From NCBI RefSeq assembly GCF_900182695.1, contig NZ_FXTK01000004.1, positions 186,001-250,000 on the forward strand: a stretch of DNA of 64,000 nucleotides, written 5' to 3'. Position 1 is the stretch's first letter. Every line of letters starts with the position of its first letter. The notes beneath the pieces were generated by a model, which made no database searches, was not told the DNA's origin, and saw nothing but the letters and a program-made list of their open reading frames with translations. Below, piece after piece: positions 17,078 through 26,682 of this stretch. The DNA is from Paracoccus laeviglucosivorans (GTDB lineage Bacteria; Pseudomonadota; Alphaproteobacteria; Rhodobacterales; Rhodobacteraceae). Both the position numbers and the translations under genes were made by a program.

Positions 17078-19473
17078 TGGCTGCGCGCGACGGAAAACAC
17101 TTGGGCCGGGCGGCAGCATGGCTTTTGGCCGCGACCGCGCTGATTGCGCCCGCCGGCGTTCTGGCCCAAAGCCTGACGGCCGATGGCCAGACCCTGCCCG
17201 TCTATGATGTGGGTGATGCCTTCCTGTCCGGCGCAGAAGAGGCCCCGGCTCTGGCGCCAACCGAAACGCCCGATGGCAACCAGCGTTTCGCTGACGGAAC
17301 CGAGGCATCGCATACCCCCGCCGTCGCGGGCGGCAGCCCGTCCCCCACCGTCCGCATTGCCCCCAGTAATTCCGACCAGTCGGACCGGGGCAGCCCCGCG
17401 ACTTTGCTGGCCGATCAGGTCACGCTGTCGGCGGATGAAAAGCTGACCGCCTCGGGTGGGGTGGTGATCTGGTATCAGGGCGCGCGGCTGATCGCATCCC
17501 GCGTGATCTATGACAACAAGACCGGCGGCGCGGTGATCGAAGGGCCGATCCACCTGACCGAGCCTGCGACCCGCGGGACCCGCAACGAAACCATCGTCAT
17601 CGCCGACAGCGCCCAGTTGCAGCCGAATCTGCAAGACGGGATCCTGCGCGGTGCGCGGCTGGTTCTGGCACGCGAGATGCAACTTGCCGCGCGGCAGATG
17701 GAGCGCAGCGACAACGGCCGCATCACCACGATGCAGAACGTCGTGGCCTCAAGCTGTCAGGTCTGCGCCAGCGACCCTGTGCCACTGTGGGAAATCCGGG
17801 CACGCAGCATCACCCATGACGCCGACAAGCGGCAATTGCATTTCGACCAGCCGCAGCTTCGCGCCTTTGGCGTGCCGATTGCCAGCCTGCCGTGGCTGAC
17901 CGCGCCCGACCCGACGGTCGATCGGATGACGGGCTTTCTGCGCCCGCAGTTCCGCACCACGTCGGGGTTGGGGTTCGGCATCAAGCTGCCCTATTTCATC
18001 ACGCTGGGCGATCACGCCGACCTGACGGTGACGCCCTATGTCTCGGCCTCGCGCACGCGGACGCTGGAGCTGCGCTATCGGCAAGCATTTTCCAACGGCG
18101 CGATGGAATGGAACGGCGCACTTAGCCGCGACGACATCGAGCCGGGCGAAACACGCGGCTATCTGTTCGGCGCGGCGCGGTTCGAACTGCCGCGCGGCTA
18201 TCAACTGGGCATTCAGCTGCAGATGGCCACCAACCGCGCCTATCTGCTGGATTACGACGTCACCGATGCCGACCGGCTATGGAGCGGGGTGACACTGGAC
18301 CGCGTGCGCCGCGACCGGATGCTGACCGCACGGATCGGCAATTACGAATCCCTGCGCGACGACGAACCCGATGACATCACGCCCTCGATCGTGGCGGATG
18401 CGCTGTGGCAGCGCCGCTGGACGCCCGACCGCATCGGGGGCATCGCGCAGCTTGAATGGTCGCTGCACGCGCATCGCCGGTCATCAGGTCAGGACGTGCT
18501 GGGGCGCGACATGGTGCGCGGTTCGGTCGCGATGGGCTGGCGGCGCAGCGAAGTTCTGCCCTTGGGCATGGTCGGCGCGGTCGAAACGCGGCTGGATGCG
18601 GATTTCTACAACATAAATCAGGACAGCAATTACGAAGATTGGGTCGCCCGTGCCGATCCGACCTTTGCCACCGAATTGCGCTGGCCCTTTGCGCGCCATG
18701 CCAATGGCGTCACGCAGATCATCGAACCCGTCGTGCAGGTCATCTGGTCGCCCGAGCGGGACGACGATGACGAGGTGCCGAACGAAGACAGCTACCTGAT
18801 CGAATTTGACGAAGGGAACCTGTATTCGCTGAACCGTTTTCCCGGCTGGGACGCCCGAGAATCGGGGCTTCGTGCCAATATCGGCATGGGCTGGACCCGG
18901 ATCGATCCGGCAGGTTGGTCCATCGGCCTGACGGCGGGACGTGTTCTGCGGTCGCGCACCGACAGCGCGTTCGGCGATAGCGGGCCTTTGGCGGGCAAAA
19001 GCTCGGACTGGCTGCTTTCGGCCAATTATCAGGGCTCGAACGGGCTGGCGATCGTGAACCGGGCGCTGTTTGACGACAGCTTTTCGATCAGCCGCAACGA
19101 ATTGCGCATGGGCTGGCTGAAACCGGGACTGCAACTTTCCGCAGGCTACCTGTGGCTGGATTCCGATGAAAGCGAAGAGCGGCCCGAGAATGTCTCGGAG
19201 CTGACGACCACCGCTGGCTGGCAGATCCGCGACGGTTGGTGGGCCACGGCGGAAACCCGCTACGACTTTGCAGCCGACCGGGCGCAAAAGGCCGAACTTG
19301 GGCTGGAATATCGCAATGAATGCGTGACGGTCGAAATGGCCGTGAAACGCCGCTTCAGCGATTCCGAAAGCCTGCGTGCGGATACTAGTTTCGATCTGGG
19401 CATCCGATTGGGCGGGTTTGGCAGGCAAGACTCTGCTCGGGGAACGGTGGCGCGGCGCGCCTGCCTGCGCTAA
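17077..19473 (+). CDS. lptD: LPS-assembly protein LptD
   Basis: 798 residues: a signal peptide (AAAWLLAATALIAPAGVLAQS), a variable Pro/Thr-rich stretch to about residue 105, an OstA-like beta-jellyroll (LLADQVTLSADEKLTASGGVVIWYQG) and a large C-terminal beta-barrel. It inserts LPS into the outer leaflet. Cys227 and Cys230 (SSCQVC) and Cys749 (RNECV) are candidates for the disulfides required in LptD maturation. The ATG is at 17077, one base into the lptG stop, behind a GGAGG site. No LptE is recognisable nearby, as usual in this group. Confidence 0.93.
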   Translation: MAARDGKHLGRAAAWLLAATALIAPAGVLAQSLTADGQTLPVYDVGDAFLSGAEEAPALAPTETPDGNQRFADGTEASHTPAVAGGSPSPTVRIAPSNSDQSDRGSPATLLADQVTLSADEKLTASGGVVIWYQGARLIASRVIYDNKTGGAVIEGPIHLTEPATRGTRNETIVIADSAQLQPNLQDGILRGARLVLAREMQLAARQMERSDNGRITTMQNVVASSCQVCASDPVPLWEIRARSITHDADKRQLHFDQPQLRAFGVPIASLPWLTAPDPTVDRMTGFLRPQFRTTSGLGFGIKLPYFITLGDHADLTVTPYVSASRTRTLELRYRQAFSNGAMEWNGALSRDDIEPGETRGYLFGAARFELPRGYQLGIQLQMATNRAYLLDYDVTDADRLWSGVTLDRVRRDRMLTARIGNYESLRDDEPDDITPSIVADALWQRRWTPDRIGGIAQLEWSLHAHRRSSGQDVLGRDMVRGSVAMGWRRSEVLPLGMVGAVETRLDADFYNINQDSNYEDWVARADPTFATELRWPFARHANGVTQIIEPVVQVIWSPERDDDDEVPNEDSYLIEFDEGNLYSLNRFPGWDARESGLRANIGMGWTRIDPAGWSIGLTAGRVLRSRTDSAFGDSGPLAGKSSDWLLSANYQGSNGLAIVNRALFDDSFSISRNELRMGWLKPGLQLSAGYLWLDSDESEERPENVSELTTTAGWQIRDGWWATAETRYDFAADRAQKAELGLEYRNECVTVEMAVKRRFSDSESLRADTSFDLGIRLGGFGRQDSARGTVARRACLR

Positions 19474-19504
19474 TCTCCGGCGAAACGAAAAGACGAGGAC
19501 GTTG

Positions 19505-20806
19505 ATGCGGCGAATTCTTCTGGGGGCGGCAATGGCCGCAATGCTGGCAGGCACGGCAATGGGTCCGCTTCCGGGTCTGGGCTTTGCAGCCATGGCACAG
19601 GGCGCGGGCAATCCCTTCCAGCCGCTGCTTTACGTCAACGATTCGGCCGTGACCCGCTATGAGGTGGATCAGCGCGTCCGCTTTCTGCAACTGCTGCGTG
19701 CGCCCGAAACCGATCTGGCTGCCGCCGAACAGGCGCTGATCGACGACCGGCTGCGCAATTTCGCGGCCAAGCAGGCAGGCATTACCGCCAGCGACGAACA
19801 GATCAATGCCGGGCTTGAGGAATTCGCGTCACGCGGCAACATGGGCGTCGAGCAATTCGAACAGGTCCTGCGCAGCAATGGCGTGGACCGCGAGACATTC
19901 CGCGACTTCGTGACCTCGGGAATTGTCTGGCGTGAATTCGTGCGTCAGCGTGTGCTGGGTCAGGCCCGCGTTACCGACGCCGAAGTCGATCAGGAAATGA
20001 AAAAGATCATCGAGACGCCGCGCATCACCAGCGTATCGCTGTCCGAACTGATCATTCCCGCGCCGCAGGGGCAGGAAGCGCGGGCCATGGCGCTGGCCGA
20101 AGATATCGTAAGCCGCACCCGGACCGAAGGTGATTTCGCCAGCTTCGCGCGGCAATATTCGGCCACGCCCTCGGCGCAGAACGGCGGGCGCCTGCCCACC
20201 GCGCCGTTGGCGAACCTGCCGCCGACGCTGCGCCCGATCCTTTTGCAGATGCAGCCGGGGCAGATCAGCCAACCCTTGCCCGTGCAGGGCGCGGTGGTGC
20301 TGTTCTTCCTGCGCGATACGCAAGGCACGTTGCGCCCCGGTGCGCGTGAACAGGATCTGGATTACATGCGCGTGCGCCTTGGCTCGACAGCCGAGGCGGC
20401 GCGGTTGCAGGCCGTAGTCAATACCTGCGACGACCTGCTGGCCCAGACAAGCAACCTGCCCGCCGAGCAGGTGATGCGCCAGACCGTGTCGCAGGGACAG
20501 GTGCCCGTAGGCGATGGCATCCGGCTGGCCGTGCTGGACGATAACGAAACCACGGTGGTCAGCTATGGCGGTGCGGTCGATCTGCTGATGCTGTGCAAAC
20601 GCAGCCCGGCCCTGCTGACGAACCCGCCCGCCCAAGCCCCCGTCGCAACCAGCGCCGAACAGGACGGGCAGCCCGCACAGCCCAACCCCGATGCGCTGCC
20701 CGAGCGCGAGGCGGTCCGCAACCAGCTTTTCAACCGCAAGGTCGGCGAAGCAGCGGACAACTATCTGGCTGAACTGCGTGCGAACGCGATCATCCGCAGG
20801 CCCTGA
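19505..20806 (+). CDS. surA: SurA-type periplasmic chaperone / peptidyl-prolyl isomerase
   Basis: 433 residues: signal peptide (RRILLGAAMAAMLAGTAMG, cleavage near AMAQG), SurA N-terminal chaperone domain (YVNDSAVTRYEVDQRVRFLQLL, then a helical region), one parvulin-type PPIase domain at about 170-275 (FASFARQYSATPSAQNGGRLP) and a C-terminal helix. It escorts outer-membrane proteins such as LptD to the Bam complex. E. coli SurA has two parvulin domains; only one is clear here. The start at 19505 follows the lptD stop by 31 bp. A Pro/Gln-rich loop sits near the C-terminus. Confidence 0.88.
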   Translation: MRRILLGAAMAAMLAGTAMGPLPGLGFAAMAQGAGNPFQPLLYVNDSAVTRYEVDQRVRFLQLLRAPETDLAAAEQALIDDRLRNFAAKQAGITASDEQINAGLEEFASRGNMGVEQFEQVLRSNGVDRETFRDFVTSGIVWREFVRQRVLGQARVTDAEVDQEMKKIIETPRITSVSLSELIIPAPQGQEARAMALAEDIVSRTRTEGDFASFARQYSATPSAQNGGRLPTAPLANLPPTLRPILLQMQPGQISQPLPVQGAVVLFFLRDTQGTLRPGAREQDLDYMRVRLGSTAEAARLQAVVNTCDDLLAQTSNLPAEQVMRQTVSQGQVPVGDGIRLAVLDDNETTVVSYGGAVDLLMLCKRSPALLTNPPAQAPVATSAEQDGQPAQPNPDALPEREAVRNQLFNRKVGEAADNYLAELRANAIIRRP

Positions 20807-20818
20807 CGTTTAAGGTAG

Positions 20819-20868
20819 CCGGGGGCGCTTCGCCCCCCGGACCCCCCGAGGGTATTTTGAGAACCGAG
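20819..20868 (-). repeat. Interspersed intergenic repeat, copy B
   Basis: Read on the minus strand it begins CTCGGTTCTCAAAATACCC and continues into a G/C hairpin (20819-20840), matching copy A at 12704. It fills the surA-pdxA gap and ends a few bases before the pdxA start codon, so it probably contributes the pdxA leader. Confidence 0.7.
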
Positions 20869-20877
20869 AAAATGACC

Positions 20878-21840
20878 ATGCCTCGCCCCATCATCCTGAC
20901 CTGCGGCGAGCCTGCCGGTATTGGCCCGGAACTAGCACCAAAGGCGCTGGCCTCAGGCGTGCCATTCGTGTTTCTGGGCGATCCGCGTCATTTGCCCGAC
21001 GGCACTCTTTGGGCCGAGGTGACGGCCCTTGGCGATTCCGTCCCGGTGGGCACGCTGCCCGTACTGCGCCACGATTTCCCCGCGCCTGCCGTGCCGGGAC
21101 GGCCCGATCCGGCCAATGCGCAGGCGGTGATTGATGTGATCGCCCGCGCGGTGGATCTGGCGCAAACGGGTCAGGCGGGCGGCATCTGCACCCTGCCGAT
21201 CAACAAGGAAGCCTTGAAGCGCGGAGCCGGTTTCGGCTTTCCGGGTCACACCGAATATCTGGCGCATCTGGCGGGGGATGTGCCGGTGGTGATGATGCTG
21301 GCCTCGACCAATGTTCAGCCGCCCTGCCGGGTGGTGCCGGTGACGATTCATGTGGCCATTGCCGATGTGCCGCGGCTGTTGACGCCCGCGTTGCTGGAAC
21401 AGGCGATCCGCATCACGGACGCCGCATTGCGCCGCGATTTCGGGCTGGACGCACCGCGCATCGCCATTGCTGGCTTGAACCCCCATGCCGGGGAAAATGG
21501 CGTCATGGGGCATGAGGAGCTGGATTGGATCGCGCCGCTTGTCGCACGTCTGCGGGATCAGGGGTTTGCGCTGAGCGGGCCGCTGCCCGCAGATACAATG
21601 TTCCATCCCGGCGCGCGGGCGCGTTATGACGCGGCGCTTTGCGCCTATCACGATCAGGCACTGATCCCGATCAAAACGCTGGATTTCGCAGGTGGGGTGA
21701 ACGTGACACTGGGCCTGCCATTCGTGCGAACCTCGCCCGATCATGGCACGGCATTCGATATTGCGGGCCAAGGCATCGCAGACGCGGAAAGCGTCATTGC
21801 GGCGCTGCGCATGGCCTTTGACATGGCAGGAAAAAGATGA
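20878..21840 (+). CDS. pdxA: 4-hydroxythreonine-4-phosphate dehydrogenase
   Basis: 320 residues; a step of DXP-dependent pyridoxal phosphate synthesis. Recognised by the start [18 protein letters not shown] and by the metal/substrate motifs [20 protein letters not shown] and [12 protein letters not shown]. The start is uncertain between ATG at 20872 and 20878; both lie just after the repeat element, with a GAG as the only ribosome-site candidate. The stop overlaps the rsmA start (ATGA). Its place between surA and rsmA is a conserved proteobacterial order. Confidence 0.94.
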   Translation: MPRPIILTCGEPAGIGPELAPKALASGVPFVFLGDPRHLPDGTLWAEVTALGDSVPVGTLPVLRHDFPAPAVPGRPDPANAQAVIDVIARAVDLAQTGQAGGICTLPINKEALKRGAGFGFPGHTEYLAHLAGDVPVVMMLASTNVQPPCRVVPVTIHVAIADVPRLLTPALLEQAIRITDAALRRDFGLDAPRIAIAGLNPHAGENGVMGHEELDWIAPLVARLRDQGFALSGPLPADTMFHPGARARYDAALCAYHDQALIPIKTLDFAGGVNVTLGLPFVRTSPDHGTAFDIAGQGIADAESVIAALRMAFDMAGKR

Positions 21841-22685
21841 GTGCGATTGACGGCCTTCCGCCCCTGCGCGAAGTGATCGCGCGTCACGATCTGCGGGCGA
21901 AGAAGCAACTGGGCCAGAACTTTCTGCTGGACCTGAACCTGACCGCCAAGATCGCGCGGGCGGCGGGCGATCTGACCGGCTGTGACGTGATCGAGGTCGG
22001 CCCCGGTCCGGGTGGGTTGACCCGTGGCCTGCTGGCCGAAGGCGCCCGCCACGTGCTGGCCATCGAAAAGGACGCCCGAGCCCTGCCTGCCCTGGCCGAG
22101 ATTTCCGAATTCTATCCGGGGCGGCTGCATGTCATCAACGGCGACGCGCTGGAGATCGACCCGCTGGCGCATCTGACCCCGCCAATCCGCATCGTCGCCA
22201 ACCTACCCTATAACGTCGGGACGGAACTGCTGATCCGCTGGCTGACGCCTGCCGAATGGCCGCCCTTCTGGCAGTCGCTGACGCTGATGTTCCAAAAGGA
22301 AGTGGCCGAGCGGATCGTCGCAAAACCGGGCGGCAAGGCCTATGGCCGCCTTGCGGTGCTGGCGCAGTGGCGCACCGACGCCAGGATCGTGATGACACTG
22401 CCGCCCGAGGCATTCGTGCCCGCGCCAAAGATCCATTCGGCCGTGGTGCATCTGACCGCCCTGCCCGAGCCGCGTTTTCCGGCCGATCCCAAGGTGCTGA
22501 ACCGCGTCGTCGCCGCGGGCTTCAACCAGCGGCGCAAGATGCTGCGTGCGTCCTTGAAAGGGCTGCATCCGCAGATCGAGGATCTGCTGAACGCGGCGGG
22601 GATTTCGCCGACCGCGCGGGCCGAGGAAATCGGACTTGAGGAATTCTGCGCGCTGGCGCGGCTTTTGGCAGCCGCGCCGCGCTAA
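21837..22685 (+). CDS. rsmA: 16S rRNA dimethyladenosine transferase (KsgA)
   Basis: 282 residues. It methylates two adjacent adenosines in the 3' helix of 16S rRNA late in 30S assembly. The RNA-grip motif [11 protein letters not shown] (22-32), SAM-binding [10 protein letters not shown] (53-62) and the catalytic NLPYN (122-126) are present, along with the helical C-terminal domain ([16 protein letters not shown]). It is the last gene of the lpt operon, overlapping pdxA by 4 bp, and its stop meets the convergent DUF4167 gene with a 4-bp gap. Confidence 0.96.
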   Translation: MSAIDGLPPLREVIARHDLRAKKQLGQNFLLDLNLTAKIARAAGDLTGCDVIEVGPGPGGLTRGLLAEGARHVLAIEKDARALPALAEISEFYPGRLHVINGDALEIDPLAHLTPPIRIVANLPYNVGTELLIRWLTPAEWPPFWQSLTLMFQKEVAERIVAKPGGKAYGRLAVLAQWRTDARIVMTLPPEAFVPAPKIHSAVVHLTALPEPRFPADPKVLNRVVAAGFNQRRKMLRASLKGLHPQIEDLLNAAGISPTARAEEIGLEEFCALARLLAAAPR

Positions 22686-22689
22686 GTTT

Positions 22690-23562
22690 TTATTCGCCCG
22701 AGGCTTTTTCCGCAGCCTTGTCGCCTTCGGCGGCGGGCTTGCGGCGGGTGCGCGGCGTGGTGCTGCGCGGGGTCGTGCTGCGCGGCGCGCGGCGACGCGG
22801 TGCCGGTGCTTCCTCGGCGGCATCGCCTTCGGGGGCGGTCGCGACCTCGGGGGCCGGGGTGGCTGCGGGTGCAGGCGCGGGTTCGGGCGCAGGCGCGGCA
22901 AAGGGCAGTTCGGGCGAAGCGGTGCTGCTGCTTTCCGGGGTTTCGACCGGGCCGGCCTCAACGGCGGGTTCCTCGGCGATGACCGGCGGCAGACCCTGAT
23001 CTTGCGTCACAGGCTCGGACGTTTGCGGGCGATCATCGCGACGTTCGCTGCGGTCATCGCGGCGGTTGTCGCGATTGTCGTCGCGACGATTGTCTTCACG
23101 GCGGTTGTCGTCGCGGCGATTATCGCGATTGTCACGGTCGCGGCGGTTTTCACCACGGTTGTCGTTGCGGTTCTCGCCCCGATTCTCGTCGCGGTCATGG
23201 CGGTGGCCGTTCTGGCCGCCCTGCTGACCATTGCCGCCTTCGGCATGTTGGCCATTGCCATCTTCGCGGTCATCATCGCGCGAAAAACCGTTCTGGTGCT
23301 GTTGGCGTTCGGCCTGTTCGCGCTGCGCCTCGCCCAGCAGGCGTGTGTAATGCTCGGCGTGTTGCAGGAAGCTTTGTTCTGCCACGCGATCATTGGAAAG
23401 CTGCGCATCGCGGGCCAGCGTCAGATATTTTTCAATGATCTGCTGCGGAGTGCCGCGCACCTTACCCTCGGGGCCCGAGGAATCGAAGACGCGGTTGACG
23501 ATATTACCCAGCGTGCGCTGGCGGTTCGACTTGTTGCGCGAACGGGATTTGGATGATCTCAT
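22690..23562 (-). CDS. DUF4167 domain protein with Arg/Asp/Asn-rich repeats
   Basis: 290 residues. An N-terminal DUF4167 domain (about 1-85: SRSRNKSNRQRTLGNIVNRVFDSSGPEGKVRGTPQQIIEKYLTLARDA in pieces) precedes a low-complexity tract of repeated RDNRRDD/RGENR units (about 95-180) and an Ala/Pro/Glu-rich then Arg/Thr-rich tail. The tract is strongly charged and probably disordered, resembling RNA-binding RGG/RDR regions. The family is restricted largely to alphaproteobacteria and has no assigned function. It is monocistronic and leftward, converging on rsmA. Confidence 0.85.
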   Translation of the reverse strand: MRSSKSRSRNKSNRQRTLGNIVNRVFDSSGPEGKVRGTPQQIIEKYLTLARDAQLSNDRVAEQSFLQHAEHYTRLLGEAQREQAERQQHQNGFSRDDDREDGNGQHAEGGNGQQGGQNGHRHDRDENRGENRNDNRGENRRDRDNRDNRRDDNRREDNRRDDNRDNRRDDRSERRDDRPQTSEPVTQDQGLPPVIAEEPAVEAGPVETPESSSTASPELPFAAPAPEPAPAPAATPAPEVATAPEGDAAEEAPAPRRRAPRSTTPRSTTPRTRRKPAAEGDKAAEKASGE

Positions 23563-23794
23563 CAGCTTGTTGTCAATTCATGGTCCGGCAAATGCCCGGC
23601 TTGGGTTAGGGTCATGTCTTGCAGCGGGTGCCAGTTGGGGAGCGGCGAAAAACGCCCTGATCCCGTGTTACCAGTTGAAGGCTGAGTGTAACTGACCCGT
23701 GCGTGGGCGGCTTCGCCCCCGTCACAACTGTCACTAAGCATCCCCCGCGCGCCCTGACAAGGGGAAAGTTAGCATATGACAGGGAAACGCGCGA

Positions 23795-24655
23795 TTATGC
23801 GCCTTTCGTGACCGGATTCCGGCCCCAGACGACACGATCCCGCCCATCAAGGTCTTTCAGCACCGTTGGATCGGTCAAACCGGCCCCGCGCATCAGGTCG
23901 GATACGTCATGCGCCTGTGTGGGACCGATTTCCACCATCAGCCGTCCACCGGGCTTCAGGTGATCGGGCGCACCGGCGCAGATCGCGCGATAGGCGGCAA
24001 GCCCGTCGCCTTCGTCGGTCAGCGCCATGCGGGGTTCCCAATCGCGCACTTCGGGCGCCAGCCCGGACATTTCGTCCAGCGCGATGTAAGGCGGGTTCGA
24101 GACAATCAGCGCAAAGCGTTCATTTATTTCGGAAAACCAGTCCGACGAAATGAACTCTGCTGCGACACCGATCATATGGGCATTGCCTTGCGCAACCTCA
24201 AGGGCTGCGGGCGACAGATCGGTAGCGACCCCCCGGATGCCCGGACGTTCGGACAGGATCGAAATCAGGATCGCGCCAGTCCCCGTGCCCATATCCAGCA
24301 CCGAGTCGAAGCTTTCGCCAAGCGCCGCCTCGACCAGCAATTCGGTTTCCGGGCGTGGGTCCAAAGTGTCCGCGGTCACGCGAAAATCATGCTTCCAGAA
24401 CGCCCTGCGGCCCGTGATCTGACTGACCGGCTGACGTCCTGCGCGTGCAGCAATGGCCACGGCGTAAGCCTGCGCCACTGCAGGCGCGACATCGGCGGCC
24501 AGATGTTCGCGCAGGGCGTGGCGGGGAAGCGCCTGCCCCGTGACCTGACGCAGCACGTGCCAAAACAGGACCTGAGCATCCCCGGCGGCTGAGGCGACGC
24601 CTGCCGCGGCAAGCTGTGCCTCGGCGGTCTGGCACAGCGCCCTTCCGGTGGTCAT
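23795..24655 (-). CDS. prmC: Peptide chain release factor N5-glutamine methyltransferase
   Basis: 286 residues. It methylates the Gln of the GGQ motif in RF1/RF2. It has the N-terminal helical RF-binding domain, SAM-binding DMGTGTGAI (121-129) and the catalytic NPPY at 187-190. The ATG overlaps the prfA stop by 4 bp, so it is coupled to its own substrate gene, the usual prfA-prmC order. About 230 bp of gene-free sequence separates its stop from the DUF4167 gene start. Confidence 0.96.
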   Translation of the reverse strand: MTTGRALCQTAEAQLAAAGVASAAGDAQVLFWHVLRQVTGQALPRHALREHLAADVAPAVAQAYAVAIAARAGRQPVSQITGRRAFWKHDFRVTADTLDPRPETELLVEAALGESFDSVLDMGTGTGAILISILSERPGIRGVATDLSPAALEVAQGNAHMIGVAAEFISSDWFSEINERFALIVSNPPYIALDEMSGLAPEVRDWEPRMALTDEGDGLAAYRAICAGAPDHLKPGGRLMVEIGPTQAHDVSDLMRGAGLTDPTVLKDLDGRDRVVWGRNPVTKGA

Positions 24656-25707
24656 GCGCCCTCGGCGGCCAGACGCGCGGCCTGATCATGGGCGATCAGC
24701 GCATCGGTGATCTCGGCCAGATCGCCCGCGATGATGCGGTCCAGCGCGTAAAGCGTCAGGCCGATGCGGTGATCGGTCATGCGGCCTTGCGGAAAATTAT
24801 AGGTGCGGATGCGCTCGGACCGATCGCCCGAGCCGACCTGCGATTTCCGGTCGGCGGCGCGTTCGGCATCCGCACGCGAGCGTTCCATGTCATAAAGCCG
24901 CGCCCGCAGAACGGCCATGGCATTGGCGCGGTTCTGGTGCTGCGACTTTTCCGAGCTGGTCACGATGATCCCGGTCGGCAGGTGGGTGATCCGCACCGCC
25001 GAATCAGTCGTGTTGACGTGCTGACCGCCCGCGCCCGACGCGCGCATCGTGTCGATGCGGATGTCGCTCGCGGGAATGTCTATATCGACCTCGGCCGCTT
25101 CGGGCAGGACGGCGACGGTCGCGGCGCTGGTATGGATGCGACCGCCGGATTCGGTTTCGGGCACGCGCTGGACGCGATGCACGCCGGATTCGTATTTCAG
25201 CCGGGCAAAGACACCCTCGCCCTCGATCCGGGCCATGGCTTCGCGCACGCCGCCCAATTCGGATTCCGACAGCTCCAGCAACTGGAACGTCCAGCCGCGC
25301 GATTCGGCAAAGCGACGATACATCGACAGCAGATCACCCGCGAACAGCGCCGCCTCATCCCCGCCGGTGCCGGGACGGATCTCAAGGATGGCGGGCCGGG
25401 CATCGGCAGCATCCTTGGGCAGCAGCGCGATGCGCAGCTGGTGTTCCAGATCGGGCTGGGCGGCACGCAGGCGGGCCAGCTCATCCTCGGCCAGTTCGCG
25501 CATCTCGGGATCGGCCAGCATGGCCTGCGCTTCGTGGATGGCATCCTGCGCGGCACGCCATTCGCCAATCTGCGTCACCACGGGTTTCAGGTCCGCATAT
25601 TCGCGGCTGATCGCGGCGATTTCATCGGCGGCGGGACCGGCATTCAACCGCGCTTCGAGAAACTCGAAACGCTGGACGATCTGGGAAAGACGCTCTTGAG
25701 GCAGCAT
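24652..25707 (-). CDS. prfA: Peptide chain release factor 1
   Basis: 351 residues, the standard RF1 length, reading UAA and UAG. GGQ at 227-229 is the peptidyl-hydrolysis motif, and the codon-reading tripeptide region is PET at 183-185 in RVPETESGG (PxT type of RF1). The ATG at 25707 (MLPQERL) was chosen; the frame is open upstream only as antisense noise in the yceI end. It precedes prmC, which modifies its GGQ glutamine. Confidence 0.97.
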   Translation of the reverse strand: MLPQERLSQIVQRFEFLEARLNAGPAADEIAAISREYADLKPVVTQIGEWRAAQDAIHEAQAMLADPEMRELAEDELARLRAAQPDLEHQLRIALLPKDAADARPAILEIRPGTGGDEAALFAGDLLSMYRRFAESRGWTFQLLELSESELGGVREAMARIEGEGVFARLKYESGVHRVQRVPETESGGRIHTSAATVAVLPEAAEVDIDIPASDIRIDTMRASGAGGQHVNTTDSAVRITHLPTGIIVTSSEKSQHQNRANAMAVLRARLYDMERSRADAERAADRKSQVGSGDRSERIRTYNFPQGRMTDHRIGLTLYALDRIIAGDLAEITDALIAHDQAARLAAEGA

Positions 25708-25759
25708 GTTCGCGGAATTAGCCGCGAAGTGGCCGTCCCGCAAGGCGCAGAAACGCAAA

Positions 25760-25779
25760 GGGCCCCGCAAAGGGGGCCC
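25760..25779 (-). terminator. Terminator after yceI
   Basis: GGGCCCC / GGGGCCC stem with a 6-nt loop between yceI and prfA; on the leftward transcript it is followed by CTTTGCGTTTCT, a moderately U-rich run. Confidence 0.6.
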
Positions 25780-25801
25780 AGAACGTCGGATGAATACCCG
25801 A

Positions 25802-26386
25802 TTACTCGGCCTTGATGGCTTCGACCGAGATGTTGATCTCGACTTCGTCGCTGACCGCCGGGGCGAATTGGCCCAGGTTGAATTCCGAACGCTTGATTTC
25901 GGTTTCGGCGTCAAAGCCCGCGACTTCCTTGCCGCTCATCGGGTGATTGGCGATCTGCTTCAGGTCCACGTCCAGCACGATGGTCTTGGTCACGCCGTTC
26001 AGCGTCAGATCGCCGGTGACCTTGGCTTCGTCCTGATCATCGTCAACCTCGACCGCGGTCGATTTGAAGGTGGCGACGGCTTCGGCCTTGTTGGCGTTGA
26101 AGAAGTCCTTGCCGAACAGGTGTTCGTCCAGTTCAGCCGCGACGCTGTGCAGGCCCGACATCGGAATGGTCGCTTCGACCGTCGAGGCCGAGGGATTTTC
26201 GCGGTCCAGCACCAGCTTGCCGGTCACGCCGTTGATGATGCCCGTGCTGGTCGAAAAACCCATGTGCTGATAGTCGAAAACGACCTGGCTGTGCGACGGA
26301 TCGAAATCGTAGCTTACGGGTGCAGCGATTGCCGCAGTCGCGGACAGGGCGGTGATGACGGCGAAGGGGGCAAGAACGGTTTTCAT
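25802..26386 (-). CDS. YceI family periplasmic lipid-binding protein
   Basis: 194 residues: a signal peptide ([21 protein letters not shown]) then a complete YceI beta-barrel ([68 protein letters not shown]). Family members are lipocalin-like carriers of polyisoprenoids such as long-chain quinone-type lipids in the periplasm; the ligand here is inferred. It is monocistronic, divergent from rpsF and has its own terminator. Confidence 0.92.
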   Translation of the reverse strand: MKTVLAPFAVITALSATAAIAAPVSYDFDPSHSQVVFDYQHMGFSTSTGIINGVTGKLVLDRENPSASTVEATIPMSGLHSVAAELDEHLFGKDFFNANKAEAVATFKSTAVEVDDDQDEAKVTGDLTLNGVTKTIVLDVDLKQIANHPMSGKEVAGFDAETEIKRSEFNLGQFAPAVSDEVEINISVEAIKAE

Positions 26387-26552
26387 GCGGAGGACTCCTG
26401 ATTGAAATTGTCGTTGATGGAGTTGTGGTCATGAAATGCGACAGCATCAATAAACCTTTCCAATGTTTTAGCTGACAATTTCGTGTTTCGCCGCAGCGCG
26501 GAAACACCTTCGCCGCCACGGCGAAACTGGGCGCTTTCATCCCAGTTTTGGC

Positions 26553-26580
26553 TTGCAATCGGGGGGAATGCCGCTATAAG
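26553..26580 (+). promoter_or_regulatory. Candidate promoter of the rpsF operon
   Basis: TTGCAA at 26553-26558 and TATAAG at 26575-26580 with a 16-bp spacer, about 100 nt upstream of rpsF. The remainder of the 296-bp yceI-rpsF gap is a leader with G/C-rich inverted segments that could bind the bS6:bS18 pair; I cannot fold it with certainty. Confidence 0.5.
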
Positions 26581-26682
26581 TCCGCATCCTTCCGCATAAG
26601 CGAAACCGGCGCAGCCTCTCGTGGCGGGGCGCGGAAGGTGTTGTCCCGCCGTTGAAATGCGCCCCGAAGAAAAGGTGCAGAC

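Noticed and set aside
23007..23408. CRISPR-like periodicity in the DUF4167 gene
   Set aside because: The repeats are codon-periodic, code for RDNRRDD units and have no spacer structure.
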